64,000 nucleotides of DNA. It comes from Pseudomonas proteolytica. GTDB taxonomy: Bacteria; Pseudomonadota; Gammaproteobacteria; Pseudomonadales; Pseudomonadaceae. Position 1 is the first letter of the stretch; every line of letters begins with the position of its first letter. Below, in pieces: positions 63,697 through 64,000 of the stretch. The translations under genes were made by a program, and so were the position numbers. The DNA lies in assembly GCF_007858275.1 (NCBI RefSeq), contig NZ_VFEV01000003.1, positions 1-64,000 of the forward strand, read 5' to 3'. The notes under the pieces are model-generated. The model saw only the letters and a list, made by a program, of their open reading frames with translations. It did not search any database and was not told the origin of the DNA.

Positions 63697-64000
63697 TCAG
63701 GATTCAAATAAAGCGGTGTTTTCATCCAGCCAGCCCTGCAGCAGCAAGGCGGCGGCAATGGCGTCGACCGGGTTGTCGCGGTAGCTGCCTTTCTGCCCGC
63801 CACGGTCGCGACGCTCACCCTTGGCCTCGAAGGTCGTCAGGCGCTCATCGTGGGTATAGAAGGGCAGGTTGTAGCGGCCGTTGAGGCGGCGGGCGAACTT
63901 TTCGGCGCGCAGGCACATGTCGCTGGGGGTGCCGTCCATGTTCAGCGGCAGGCCGACCACCACCGCGTCGGGCTTCCACTCCTTGATCAGGGCTTCGACC
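63697..64000 (-). CDS. ruvX: RuvX / YqgF Holliday-junction resolvase-like (5' end outside window)
   Basis: The visible 100 codons are the C-terminal two-thirds of YqgF, which works in 16S rRNA 5'-end processing. The frame is open to the window end and reads EALIKEWKPDAVVVGLPLNM, then DGTPSDMC, RLTTFEA and a C-terminal RDNPVDAIAAALLLQGWL helix, which is the YqgF/RNase H-like signature. It is upstream of pyrR by 82 bp on the same strand, as in other Pseudomonas (yqgE-ruvX-pyrR). Confidence 0.92.
   Translation of the reverse strand, partial: VEALIKEWKPDAVVVGLPLNMDGTPSDMCLRAEKFARRLNGRYNLPFYTHDERLTTFEAKGERRDRGGQKGSYRDNPVDAIAAALLLQGWLDENTALFES

Overview
The window is a chromosome segment of a high-GC Pseudomonas, most likely of the P. 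fluorescens group. Three things point there. The housekeeping gene order (rpiA-ilvA, rppH-ptsP, lgt-thyA, mutM-fdx-coaD, ftsYEX-rpoH, thiSG-trmB, hemW-rdgB-metWX-yggT-proC-yggS-pilT, pyrB-pyrC'-pyrR-ruvX) follows the order I know from Pseudomonas genomes. The pathways are typical of the genus: an inactive PyrC' beside a long PyrB, MetX/MetW, and a periplasmic phosphorylcholine phosphatase. The gaps are full of the paired REP palindromes (REPINs) of fluorescent pseudomonads. I see no rRNA, tRNA, CRISPR array, transposase, integrase or prophage gene.

Layout. 0.2-9.6 kb: core metabolism and regulation (rpiA, ilvA, a HAD phosphatase, rppH, ptsP, an NRDE protein, lgt, thyA). 9.7-12.5 kb: a divergent cadR/cadA metal-resistance pair with a readable MerR-type operator. 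12.5-19.3 kb: a LysR-regulated phosphonate cluster (regulator, three-gene ABC importer, FAD amine oxidase, HD-domain oxygenase). 19.3-22.0 kb: an overlapping gene pair for a four-helix membrane protein and a DUF3482 GTPase. 22.1-32.3 kb: folA, tcyP, pchP, ilvD, an MFS exporter, rlmI, an HDOD protein and mutM. 32.4-37.97 kb: fdx, coaD, then a GMC oxidoreductase, Tat lipoprotein and coniferyl-aldehyde-dehydrogenase-like run with a divergent TetR regulator. 38-43.6 kb: a sulfurtransferase, a YheT-like hydrolase, rsmD and two M16 peptidase homologues. 43.9-48 kb: ftsYEX and rpoH, the latter with a good AlgU/sigma-E type promoter. 48-51.1 kb: mtgA, DUF423, thiS, thiG, trmB. 51.5-58.1 kb: a long minus-strand run from yggS to a DUF3392 gene. 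58.2-64 kb: pilT, an NlpC/P60 peptidase, a double-TM2 protein and the pyrimidine genes, with ruvX cut by the window end.

The best candidates for undescribed biology are: (1) the phosphonate cluster, which pairs an FAD oxidase with a PhnZ-like HD oxygenase but has no PhnW, PhnX, PhnY or PhnA; (2) the DUF2868/DUF3482 GTPase pair, with a glycine-zipper segment and an atypical G4 motif; (3) the GMC enzyme next to a Tat lipoprotein, possibly a piggy-back-exported dehydrogenase. The other strong signal is the REPIN landscape. Ten of twelve convergent gene gaps hold a REPIN or paired REP arms. One REPIN supplies the stop codons of both flanking genes, one carries a 14-nt insertion, and one was duplicated together with the end of trmB.
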